Below, piece by piece: positions 1 through 9,790 of a stretch of DNA of 64,000 bases. Position 1 is the stretch's first letter. Every line of letters begins with the position of its first letter. The translations under genes were made by a program, and so were the position numbers. Location: assembly GCA_948470475.1 (NCBI GenBank), contig OX419346.1, forward strand, positions 16,132,180 to 16,196,179, written 5' to 3'. The notes beneath the pieces are model-generated. The model made no database searches. It was not told the DNA's origin and saw nothing but the letters and a program-made list of their open reading frames with translations. Source of the DNA: Galaxea fascicularis. Lineage: Eukaryota; Cnidaria; Anthozoa; Scleractinia; Euphylliidae.

Positions 1-420
1 TACAAAAGTGTTTGGGGTCATTTTAGGCTATTGTGCTGTCAATATGAAGGTGTTAATTAACAATTATTGGACGAGGTCGAGCAAAATATCGTGATTTGTC
101 AGTGGTGAGCAGATCACCAAAGGCTCGATCACCAAAGTTGTTTTGACATTTTTTTTTGGAAGCGGTAATTTATTCTAGCGTGGTTACAATTGCGCATGAG
201 CAGAATATTTGCAGCACAAACACATTTAAACAGTATTGTGCATGAGCAAACCATTATTTGTAGGCAGTTATTTGCAGGTCACGTGGTGGGCTCCTAGCCA
301 ATGAAAAGTGAGAAGAAATCCATCGAATGATAATACTCATTAGTTCCTGTCTGTTATTAAATATTTGAATGGACTGTGTTACGCTTTTTTTAAATCCTAA
401 ATAAAGCCACGGCTAATTAC

Positions 421-822
421 CTTTCGGTGACGTAAATGTTTGACTTTTAGTGACTCGTAAACGTTATGAGCTAAATGAGTACAGTGAGTCTCAAGAGAGC
501 CTCCAATAACTTCAAAGGGACATGGACTTGCCTTATCAAAAGCTTTTCTCTTGATGAGGTATTTTGTCTGACCGTACACACTGTCGCCTTCAGTCCATAT
601 GGCCACGGCAGCACAATACGCCTCGAAGGCTTCATTCGTTGATACAAAGCTGTCCCTTTCTCCTTTGTCGACACCAAGGCTTACAAACCTTGTTAAAAAA
701 GGGCATTTTGCGCCTCGTCTCTGTTTTAACATCACTTGCCTAACGTTAGCAAAGTTCGACATCTTATCACGCGGCTGAATGTCCCAACGAAACTCAAAAT
801 GTCGACTGCTCCTAAAGAGCAT
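421..822 (-). CDS. SET-domain gene, exon 1 (left copy)
   Basis: Open frame of 134 codons from the ATG at 822 to a canonical donor (AAG then GTAATT) at 421/420. An in-frame second ATG, followed by SNFANVRQVML, lies at 762 and may be the real start. The product is basic with no domain I recognise in this part. The identical exon in the right copy splices in phase 0 to SET-domain exons at 17908 and leftward. By analogy the rest of this copy should lie left of the window. Reading past the donor would stop after seven more codons. Confidence 0.55.
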
Positions 823-2502
823 GGGAATTTGGCGCTAATTAATGTAACCCAAAATTCTCCCACGGTAAAAAAAGGAACATATCACTAAAACAGGCTATTT
901 TTAATCACAGTTTTAAACGTTTTTGGGAGAATTTAGTGGTGTTTTTTTGAGTAAAGACAAAGCCGTTATTTAAAAACAACAGCAATAGTCGTGTAATGAG
1001 AGACCCTTCAACAGAAGCTGACCACATTTTACTTCTTTTTAATTACTGCAAAACAAAAATCCAAAAACGGATCATACACTACTGGTGGAATCTTCAGATC
1101 AAATCTAACTCCCGATTTTGGCATGAGATTCACCTTTTCAGGAACCTCCGTTTTTTGAGAGTGAAGAATCCATATCATTCAAGATCACAAATTTTTATTT
1201 AGATTCTACCAAAAAAACGCACCCCCTTAGAAAACTTATACAAATGAGCAAGTGCGTCCCAACTGCCAAAGTAACCTCTCTACAACGGCCGGTTAATCAT
1301 AGACAGTGTAAAAGTAGTTCCTATTCTTGTATTGTAAAAGGTCATGTTGACTAGAGGAACGAAGTCAGAAATAAGCTACTCGACATTATTGTTGCGGAAG
1401 ACGAAGTCGTGATGCAAAATGATGTACTTAGTTTTACCTTGTTTTGTTTTGTAAAATTTTTCTTCTGAACACTAATTTTTGGTTTATTTTATCGATATGT
1501 ATTTTGATTGTGTTACGTATTACTATGCTACAATAAGCACCATGCATCTTAAAATAAAAATACCTTTCCCGCCAAAAAACAGGTGTCATATTACACCCCT
1601 ACCTCCTCACAATGACCACTTTCCTCTGTGCCCATCTGGGCCCGCGCAGCGTGGTTTGGAGTCGAGGGATTAAAAGGCGAATACGCAAGCGTGAGCTAAC
1701 TAGGATGGTCGGGAACATGCTCCCCCGGAAAACTTTGATTTCTATTCCTCTGAAATTGCAATAATTGCAAGTTTTAGAGCTAAAAGAGCGATGCTTTCAC
1801 AGCATAGAAACTGACAAACATTTACTTGTATTACTCGATGTTTACACTCACTACCACAGATTGAAATCCCGTGCGCTGTAGATAGTACTCGCCGGTATTA
1901 ACTTCTAATGAAGTGAGAAATCCAACGATTTAACCTCAACGCATTCATCTCAGGGAAGTAAACTTTTTTTCCTTCACGAAGCTGTGAAATTTCGTCTTTC
2001 TTCTTCTTCTTTTTTATTTTTGTTATCATTTTCATTTTTTACTTCGCAAAAGTGGGGAGCTCCCTTGCGCGGTCCCTGCCGAAGATGGCGGTTATGGAGA
2101 GGTTCCACTATATTTCTTTTTATAAAGAATGTAAAGTCCGTGATCCGGTCTTTTGAAGAGATTTTGTTTCCTGGATGCATGCTTACTCACGAATCTAATG
2201 AAACTTTAGAGAAAAGTAAAAGCACCAATTATCTATAGTGCTTCATTACGATCCTTGCATCCAGCATTAACACTCTAGGAACGGCCTCTGTCGTGACACT
2301 TATGTGTTAGAAGCTTCTTTTTGGCGAAACGTACGTTGTGTCATTTCCCTTGTGTGACGCCAATTACGATGATTCCAGAAGGTGATTATTAAGCACGTTG
2401 ATCTGACGTCTCGAACACCTTAACACGTGTAACGTTTTCCAGGACGGCAGTATAGACCATTCCAGCGTTTTCCCACTAAAATACCAAAGCTTTGTAACAT
2501 GG
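823..2502. other. Non-coding interval, nothing recognised
   Basis: AT-rich sequence between SET exon 1 and the transposase C-terminal half. It contains a short inverted pair around 855-935 (AAATTCTCCCA and TGGGAGAATTT) and a pyrimidine-rich tract at 1995-2045. Reading frames here are short and lack splice or family support. The upstream control region of the minus-strand SET gene should lie just above 822, but I see no clear TATA box. The right-copy counterpart is 19241-20920. Confidence 0.4.
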
Positions 2503-3549
2503 ATGCATACTCCAGTATATGTAACTTTTCTCGTACACTTTACTCACTTTGACAAAGAAATGCAACAAACAGTGGCGTCTGGTGAAAAGAGTTCGCACAC
2601 ACAGAGAGATATGTTCCCAAAGACTCTTACCTTGCAGTTGGATTTTGACAAAACGCTCAAGACTCCTAAAGTCACTTCGCAGGACTCCTACTTTTGTGCG
2701 AAGCTGAAAACACACCATCTGGGGATGTACTGTGCAAGCGACGACCACATTTATTGTTTCCTATATGACGAGACTGTCGGTACCACGGGACCAAATGAAG
2801 TTATATCTCTTTTGGACTATTTACTTGTTCAACTTGAGAATAAGCTCGGAAAACATGACCACCTCATTATTTGGTGTGATAATGCTCCTGGGCAATTCAA
2901 GGAATGCTTCTTGTTCTTCTACCTCGACTTTTTAGTACGACGTGGGCAGTTCCTGAGGGCTGACTTGAAATTTCTGTTAGAAGGTCACACTTACTCTGTA
3001 TGTGATAGACGCTTTGGAACTATACAAAATGTTTTCCAAAGGCAAGAGATTATCGATATTCCAAGAAAATGGGTAACTGTCTTAGAACACGAAGGACTGT
3101 CGAACGTGATAGTTAACTGGGTTACACTGGATATGATAAAAGACTATAAATCATTCCTCCGATTGCGTTACGTCAGTCGAAATGAGGACTTGGAGAGGGA
3201 AAGATTTGAAGTTAAAAACATCGCCTGGCTTAATTTCGGTTACGGTGAAACAGTGGACGAGAACGGAGATCATCAATTGGTACATCATCCAGACAATGTC
3301 TTTGTAAGATTTGAAATGGATTCTAGACAGTTTCCGAGGAAAATTTCCTTCCTAAAGAAAAAACAATGCATGGAACTAAGGCCAGAACTTCTCACTACTG
3401 TGAGACGAGAAAGAAGGCCAATCCGTGAGGATGTTAAACGATCTTGTGTTAAACTAGCCAAGAAGTATCTATCTCAACCTGCTATTCGATTTTATGAATC
3501 CTTACCTAGCTCGACAAGTGAAGAACATGAAGGCAGTGAACTACAGTAA
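2503..3549 (+). CDS. DUF7869-like transposase C-terminal half (left copy)
   Basis: Uninterrupted 348-codon frame. Residues about 43-50 (LQLDFDKT), 121-130 (LIIWCDNAPG) and 160-172 (EGHTYSVCDRRFG) match the pattern of DUF7869-type RNase H-fold proteins found in many animals: a first Asp near LDFD, a second in CDN followed by Gln, and a conserved GHT...D..FG block. These are thought to be transposon-derived. The first 40 residues look like part of the linker before that domain, so the ATG may not be the true start. The matching N-terminal half is at 4371-5480 on the opposite strand, which is abnormal for one protein. A decayed duplicate of the tail follows at 3620-3875. Family placement is from memory of motif shape. 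Confidence 0.6.
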   Translation: MHTPVYVTFLVHFTHFDKEMQQTVASGEKSSHTQRDMFPKTLTLQLDFDKTLKTPKVTSQDSYFCAKLKTHHLGMYCASDDHIYCFLYDETVGTTGPNEVISLLDYLLVQLENKLGKHDHLIIWCDNAPGQFKECFLFFYLDFLVRRGQFLRADLKFLLEGHTYSVCDRRFGTIQNVFQRQEIIDIPRKWVTVLEHEGLSNVIVNWVTLDMIKDYKSFLRLRYVSRNEDLERERFEVKNIAWLNFGYGETVDENGDHQLVHHPDNVFVRFEMDSRQFPRKISFLKKKQCMELRPELLTTVRRERRPIREDVKRSCVKLAKKYLSQPAIRFYESLPSSTSEEHEGSELQ

Positions 3550-3619
3550 AGACGTATTAATATGTCTTTTTTTCGCTTGTTATCACTGATCGAATGTAAA
3601 TTTCTTTAGGCCTATGTAT

Positions 3620-3875
3620 GCAGACAATGTCTTTGTAAGATTTGAAATGGATTCTAAGCAGTTACCGAGGAAAACGTCCTTCCTAAAAAAAACAATGCAT
3701 GGAACTAAGGCCAGAACTTCTCACTACTGCGAGAGGAGAAAGGAAGTAAATCCGTGAGGATATTAAATGATCTTTGGTTAAACTAGCCAAGAAGTACCTA
3801 TCTCAACTTGCTCGATTCGATTTTATGAAACCTTGCCCAGTTGCCCAGAAACTGAAGGCAATGGACTAAAGTAAA
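3620..3875 (+). pseudogene. Decayed tandem copy of the transposase tail
   Basis: Sequence matching about 3290-3545 of the preceding frame is repeated here with frameshifts, for example a shortened A run after TTCCTAAA and an extra GTAA in the RRERR block. It starts abruptly at GCAGACAATGTCTTTG. This is a partial tandem duplication of the 3' coding end that has lost its reading frame. An identical copy is at 22038-22293. Confidence 0.8.
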
Positions 3876-4370
3876 GACATGCTAATAGGTTTCTCTTCGC
3901 TTCTTATCACTTTGAACAAAGATAGCTAAAGGGACTAGTTTTATTCTAAATGCTTACGGTATATGTATAAATCATGTTGAAATCGATCGGGGTGTGAACA
4001 GAGAAATTCACCCACAAACGAAACACGCAGGGTATAACAAAACTTTGCTTTGAAACATGTCCAATGTTTAATTTTGGGCCGTGCTCACAATTTGACCGAT
4101 TAGTCTTTCTATCGATACACTTGTCCAAGACGTTTTTTTTCTGATAGCCCGCGTGTGTACTACCGAGTTCCACTGTATTCATTTGAAAAATAGCCGTCCC
4201 GCGCCTGACGATAGAAGGTTTCTACGATCGATACAATATAAATAACACACGAGGAAAATAGAAGTCATATTTCAAAACAATTGTTTTATTTTTATCACAC
4301 TATCCATATTCGTTAGTTTACAACATCAATGCTAGTCAAAAACGTCAAAAGAAAAAGCCATTGAAACTCT
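3876..4370. other. Spacer between inverted transposase halves
   Basis: AT-rich spacer between two convergently oriented coding halves. No gene, terminal inverted repeat or clear inversion junction is recognised. Any breakpoint that flipped one half relative to the other should lie in or beside this interval. Right-copy counterpart 22294-22788. Confidence 0.35.
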
Positions 4371-5480
4371 TCAGTTTGTCTTCGAGAGAATAACCATGTC
4401 ATACTTCATACAAGCGAATCTTCTTTCACTTTCAAGCACGTGAGCGTTGTGTTCGTTTTGTAATCGCTCTAATTCATTGACATTATTGAGGTTACCATTT
4501 TTAACCTCTAAACTTATAATACGCAATTTGTTCTGAATTTCATCGCAGTACTGACATGTATCTACCCTGGGCTTTCTAAAGCTGAGTAAGTCCCCCAAGT
4601 CCTCGTTAAATATGTTTCTAAAGGTGGAAAAACTAATTACAGGTCCCTTATTTTTTAGCTTTGAACGGTTTGTTTTAAGATTCGGGTTTACTTTAACAAA
4701 TTCTCTCCACATCTTGCGCATAGAGGTGCGACAGTCAAAGTATCGTTTCCGAGTCCTTGATCTTCTGTAGTGAGATTCATTCGCCCTTTTGGAACTAATG
4801 AAGTCAGTTACAGCCTTCCTCGCTTCCGGCAAAAGTCGCATTGCGTTATTGCCGTGTCGTCCTCTCATGTCTTGTTGGATAGACACACCATCCTCCTCTA
4901 ATTTCTTGAGAAGAACTTGGAGTTTTCGGCGGGAAAATCCATAACATATTTGAAACGCCCCTCTGCAAACTGTTCCTAGCGTCGGTACCTTGTAAGTAAT
5001 CGTTCTGCGCCCGGTAGGACAAACTCTGACTTCCATTAGTCCTAACAGAATATAATTTTGTTCGTTGTAACTTTTTTGATAAAAAGTTGCTCTTAAATCC
5101 TGTATCATCTGCCGACATTCATGAGATGGCCGACGCATCAAGCAACCTTTCTCGCACGAACACAACAAAGAAATTGTCTCTATGTCTTTATAGGGTCTGT
5201 TTTTTCTGGCATTGATCTTTTTCCGTTTGCGAGTGTAAATCTTCTTCAGTTTAAGATCCCTTTTCTTCCGCCCTCTTTCAACTGAACTTGCGAGAGGAAC
5301 TCCGTCTCGGAAATATCTCCAAGGGGTCTCTGCATTGAAGCGATAAACTAGCTTATTTAGGTCGCGAAGTTGCTGATCGCGTGAACTAGAATTCGACACT
5401 TGTGGTGTGTCTGACAAAGTAGAAGCCCAGGACATTGCTCCTATTTGACTTGCAAGAAAACGATTAATGAACGTTAGCAA
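4371..5480 (-). CDS. DUF7869-associated transposase N-terminal half (left copy)
   Basis: A 369-codon frame. Residues about 80-97 are strongly basic (KKIYTRKRKKINARKNR). A Cys-rich segment follows (CSCEKGC), then a block with GFSRRKLQVLLKKL, RGRHGNN, ESHYRRSRTRKRYF and a late C-x2-C motif in RVDTCQYCDE near residue 315. This order (CRxxF, RGKHGN, ESHY, CxxCD) is what I know as the region preceding DUF7869 in animal transposon-derived proteins. It ends just before where the DDE-like half would begin, and that half lies on the other strand at 2503-3549. Either the gene was broken by an inversion or two relics sit side by side. Confidence 0.6.
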   Translation of the reverse strand: MLTFINRFLASQIGAMSWASTLSDTPQVSNSSSRDQQLRDLNKLVYRFNAETPWRYFRDGVPLASSVERGRKKRDLKLKKIYTRKRKKINARKNRPYKDIETISLLCSCEKGCLMRRPSHECRQMIQDLRATFYQKSYNEQNYILLGLMEVRVCPTGRRTITYKVPTLGTVCRGAFQICYGFSRRKLQVLLKKLEEDGVSIQQDMRGRHGNNAMRLLPEARKAVTDFISSKRANESHYRRSRTRKRYFDCRTSMRKMWREFVKVNPNLKTNRSKLKNKGPVISFSTFRNIFNEDLGDLLSFRKPRVDTCQYCDEIQNKLRIISLEVKNGNLNNVNELERLQNEHNAHVLESERRFACMKYDMVILSKTN

Positions 5481-6080
5481 TGAGTTCTACATTTATAGCA
5501 ACCAAAACAAAATCGTATTATTGCTAGAAAATGCCACAAGCCACAAGATTACAGTCATTTGTCACGCCCTCGCCTCCAAAGCTTTTGCGTCAGTAACTTG
5601 CTCCCGGGCTGGCCTTCTTATCAGATTTAACTGTCACATACGCTGGAACCTCTCCTCACGGAACCTCTGTAATACGGATATCTCTCTATTTAGTACAGTT
5701 TCCTATGTCCCGACAAAATCGTCACATATTTCCTTTCACAAGAAACCCTCTATAATACAGACCCTTTCTAATTCGGCCAACGGACACTAAATCTCGGCCA
5801 CAAGAGCACATTCACAAACTTGACCTCTTTATTACAGTCCGGTGATCAGGTGATGACAATTTGTGTATGAAAGACAATTTCCTGTTTGGGGTTTTAGAAA
5901 CAGCAACGCTTTAATTACTTTATCTTCAATTGGAGAATTCAACACAAAATAAAAATACTATAACATGTAACGAAAGAAAGAAAGAAAAGTTGTTTGCGAA
6001 GCAAAGCCTCACAAAAGAACATGAAATATTAAAGTACAGCTTTAACAGAGACCACGCAGAGGGAGGGGGCTGGGGCTTCT
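5481..6080. other. Non-coding interval upstream of the N-terminal transposase half
   Basis: Would contain the promoter of the minus-strand frame at 4371-5480. I see no convincing TATA box or terminal inverted repeat. The short frames here have no support. Right-copy counterpart 23899-24498. Confidence 0.35.
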
Positions 6081-7359
6081 GGCTGTTCCGAAAACGCGGA
6101 GTGCGGAGTCTAAAAAAAATTAAAATAAATAAATTTTTGAAAAGTAGAAAAGAATTTAAAAGTGAATTAAAATAGTAATCAAGTTCATAATTAAAGTAGA
6201 AAAAGGAATTTAAGAAATAAAAATAGTAGTTATTAAAAATTCACGCCGCCTGAAGTGGACTGTTCATATCCGATATCGCGTATATTTCATTCAGTCCAAA
6301 TGGCATATTTAACTCGCGGTTCTCATAGTTAGCAGTTCACTTTAAAGAAGAAAAAAAGTAAAAAAACAGGCCAGTTTTGACCAAGTCTAGAAAAAAAGGG
6401 AGCGTTACACCTTCGGTTTTGCTGGAAAGCCGTGTTGTCTCGAAACAAACCCAAGCTTTGCTTTCCAAAAATAAACTGCCCGTGTGAATTAACCCTTGAA
6501 CCATTCAACAACTTGACAACTGCGTGCCCTAAAGTTTTTGCAAAGGTTAAACTAAGGGCCTGATTACATGAGCCGGGCTGGCCCGGTTAACCGGGCAGAT
6601 TTGAGTTTGCCGGGATCTCGGCATGTTTGTTAAACGCAACAAAAATCAACTTCGATTACATGACAACCGGGCCAACCCACACCGAAGCAGCCCGGCTCAT
6701 GTAATCAGGCCCTAAAGCCTTGAAAAATATTCAGCGCTGAAAAGTAGTAAGATACAAATTGAAGATTGGCAAATAAAGACACAAATAAGCACACAGGTAA
6801 AGTTGCACTTTGAGAAAACAAATTATAAAAATAAAATGTTTTCCCATAAAAGCCATTTAACTGCACAGCGTTGCATATTTTTAGCTTAAACTTTGCGAGA
6901 ACTTTAGGGCACGCAGTTGACAAGTTGTTGAATGGTTCAAGGTTTAATTCATACGGGCAGTTTATTTTTGGAAAGCCTTGAGTTTGTTTCGAGGCAACAC
7001 GGCTCAACAAAAACGTAGGTGTAATTTTTCACATTTCTAGACATGGTCAAAACTGGGCTGTTCTTTCTTTGGTAAAAGTGGACTGCTCACTATGAAAATC
7101 ATGAGTTAAATATACTTTTTGGGCTAAATGAAATATATTATACGCGATATCAACAGGCTACTTCAGGCGGCGTGAATTTTTTAAAATAATCAGATTATTT
7201 TTATTTCTTAAATTTCTATTTCTAGTTTATTTATCATTTAAACAATCTTTTAATTCACTTTTAAATTTTTTTATTTCTATTTCTTTGAATTTTTTTAAAA
7301 AGTTTTTTAAAGTTTTTTTTTAGACTCCGCACTCCGCACTCCGCGTTTTCGGAACAGCC
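6081..7359. mobile_element. Foldback element with ~470-bp inverted arms (left copy)
   Basis: The left arm (about 6081-6552) and right arm (about 6886-7359) are reverse complements with moderate divergence. Outer ends pair GCTGTTCCGAAAACGCGG with its complement. Inner landmarks include TTCACGCCGCCTGAAGT, AGTTTTGACCA, AAATAAACTGCCCGT and CAACTGCGTGCCCTAAAG. No protein frame is convincing, so it looks like a non-autonomous foldback element or an old inverted duplication. The loop side carries a younger MITE (6556-6712). Exact ends are uncertain because I could not identify a target-site duplication. Confidence 0.7.
6556..6712. mobile_element. 157-bp MITE with TAA target duplication (left copy)
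   Basis: Terminal inverted repeat GGGCCTGATTACATGAGCC and its complement at the other end, flanked on both sides by TAA (6553-6555 and 6713-6715). It is inserted within the foldback element, so it is younger than that element. A three-base T-W-A duplication with G-rich ends is typical of PIF/Harbinger-type non-autonomous elements. It has no coding capacity. Confidence 0.8.
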
Positions 7360-7760
7360 CGCGCTTCTTCCAGTTCTTCTTATCCGGACTGAAGCTCAGT
7401 TGTTCTTAATTTCAGTTTTTGGTGACGTCAGCCTGAAACTACCGAAACTGTTCTAAAATTGATCTTATTTTTAAGAGACATAGGGCATCGCATGGTACAA
7501 AATTTTCAAATTAGATAGGTTGTACCGTTACCATTCAGACGCTGCGTGACGCCAAGCAAATAAAAATGTCAGCACGTGACAATATATTGCGAGGAGCGGG
7601 AAACTGGTGCGCACGCTTTCATCACATACAGTTGAATTGGTGTCGCTCGTTCGCGAAGAACACGTTTGTACTGAGGTAAATAGACTCCGCTTTTGGTGAG
7701 AATTTTTCATACACAGAATTTATCTTTGATTGAATGTTTAGATTTGGAGCGAAATGGCCG
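7360..7760. promoter_or_regulatory. Probable 5' region of the two-exon gene
   Basis: Sequence upstream of the first coding exon at 7761, with higher GC and several CpGs around 7540-7660. A five-codon upstream frame (ATGGCCGATGACAACTAA, 7754-7771) overlaps the presumed start codon in another frame, which could dampen translation. The promoter role is an inference from position only. Confidence 0.3.
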
Positions 7761-9679
7761 ATGACAACTAAGCGTTTACCGCCAGGAAAGCTTGATACCC
7801 ACGTTTATGTGATGGCGAAAAGTTCCTCATTTAAGCAGGTATGTCCATAGTCCACATGTCTAGCTACCGATAAATTGATAAATTGTTGTCCTCAAAGTGG
7901 CTCTAAACAGAGCTCTATGATTTAATCCTTTGTGAGCTTGTCGACAAGTAAGCTAAACAATAATAACACCGCCAAAATGACAATTTGTCTGAACAAATTA
8001 AACGGTTGGTCGGTGGCTAATTTCTAATTACAGTGTTAAATGACTTTGGTGTACGGGTTTGAAGTGTCTTTCGTTGTCCAGACCGCAGGTTTCATGATTT
8101 GAGGCCATCAGCTGTTGAAAAGCGGAACTGTTAATTAAACTGTTGAGGGCTACCACAATGATTATTTAAGCCCGCCGCACACGTGAGGAAACGGCTGAGC
8201 TAACTGCCTCGCGAGGAATTTTGCTCAGCTCTTTCCTCACGTGTGCGGCGGGCTTAAAATGTGTGAAGCGAAAGTTTTTGCTTAATATTTTGCTTATTTC
8301 TCAAGGACTGGAAGTTGTATTGCATTGTACTGTAAACTATTGTAAGCCATCACGTTAAAGTGGTTATTTTCAATTTTTTGACTGGTCAAAAACAAGAGAT
8401 GGCCGAGCTAAAATTTGTTTGGCCGGTCAACATGACCGGCAACTTTCCGGAAACTATTTTGATCCCTGACCGAGGAAAGGACTTTACGAACCTGCTGTGC
8501 AACTCGCGACAATCAAAACACACTGTTATTCAGTTGTATAGACTTTTATACTCAAGGCAGCTAATGTCAGAATTAAGTTTCTGCACAAAGGAAGAGAAAA
8601 TACCACTTGTCAGATCAAAAATTTAACCTTTTATCACACGCATGTCAACAGCTGACACCCTCAGTAAGCTTTGTTATAGATTACTGATCTTTTTGAATGA
8701 CTATTTCATACCAGTCAGCTACTGTCCTTGTCACGATATGTAACAATTATCCTACGAGGAAGGCAGGTTGAGTAATTATTACAGGGAGAATCTAAACAAA
8801 ACCAAACTAAATAGGAAAAGTAAAGAATTGTTGATGTTTTATTACTAGGACGAAAAGAGAGCAAATGTACATGTTGCACAACTTGGCAGAGTTGAGTAAA
8901 TTCAATAAAACTGTTCGCAGCAGAACAACAACATGTTCATCGCTTTTGCAAGAACTGCTGTTCACTAAACTGGTTTTCATTTACAATTAAGTTACGCCAA
9001 TTTTGGGCTTTCAAAAGTTGTTGTTGAATGCATTACTCATATAAATATAATAACATGTCATACAACTAAGAAAAAGCATTTTAACCAAGTGAATACTTTT
9101 TATTGTTTGCTATTAAAATAAAGGAATCAAACATGTCAACGATCTATCCCTTCCCTCAGTATAGTTGATAGACGAATGTATGTGGTTTACTGTGTAAAAG
9201 TTTATTTTCTTATGAAGGTCGGGGAGGGGAGCACTACAATTTTAATCTACAATTTTTATCCGCTTTGAGTGTACTTTTGGGGGCATGAAAAGCATCCTAG
9301 GTTTGAGTGGAGGGGAGGAACCCATAAAATATTCTCTCAAACTGGAAAATCGTCAGAGCCCCCTACCCCATAAACTGCCAATGCTGACCTTACAAAAAAC
9401 ATTAAGTGTTTGAGGTAACATTCTTAAGACTATTTGACACTCTTGAAAGTTTCTCAAAGTTAAACTAAATAATTGCAAAGGTCACTGTGTGAAAATTTTA
9501 TACTTTTCTGCACATCTTGTTAAGTAGCTGTATCAACACATAATGCAAATGGCTAACCTACATCCATTCCTTTGCAGAGAGTTTCCGAGTGCATCCCCCA
9601 CATACATGAACTTATCAAATGGACTTCTCCCAGTAAATCAGTTTCCTCAACAAACAAAGAATCTCAAAGATATGGAAAG
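7761..9679 (+). CDS. Unrecognised gene, first two coding exons (left copy)
   Basis: Exon 1 (7761-7838) encodes 26 residues beginning MTTKRLPPGK and ends CAG followed by donor GTATGT. Exon 2 (9578-9679) follows acceptor TTTGCAG, encodes 34 residues starting RVSECIPHIHELIKW, and ends AAG followed by GTAAAA. Both junctions are phase 0 and give a continuous 60-residue N-terminus. I do not recognise the family. The next intron immediately enters the 585-bp satellite and no further exon appears downstream, so the gene is truncated by rearrangement or its exons lie elsewhere. The start could lie further upstream, since the frame is open back through RFGAKWP. Confidence 0.5.
7839..9577. other. Intron 1 of the two-exon gene (left copy)
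   Basis: Non-coding interval bounded by consensus GT and AG. It contains the TTAA-flanked MITE at 8170-8253. An 88-codon frame at 8360-8626 has no splice support or family signature and I treat it as chance. Confidence 0.5.
8170..8253. mobile_element. 84-bp TTAA-flanked MITE, orientation 1
   Basis: Near-complete hairpin. Arms TTTAAGCCCGCCGCACACGT... (8165-8191) and its exact complement (8232-8258) enclose a 40-bp core (8192-8231). TTAA lies at both ends (8166-8169 and 8254-8257), as in piggyBac-type insertions, though TTAA could also be part of the palindrome. In the right copy the arms are identical but the core is reverse-complemented with two substitutions. Confidence 0.75.
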
Positions 9680-9790
9680 GTAAAAATATGTCACATTTAA
9701 TAAGGTCTACCCCCAAGACCACTTTAACTGCACTTCAAGTTTTTTGGTCTAGTGTAGTGGATGTAGTTTTTTTGGTCTAGTGTAGTGTAG

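Noticed and set aside
8360..8626. 88-codon plus frame in intron 1 (also 26778-27044)
   Set aside because: No splice sites, domain or conservation cue; the flanking phase-0 exons skip it cleanly.
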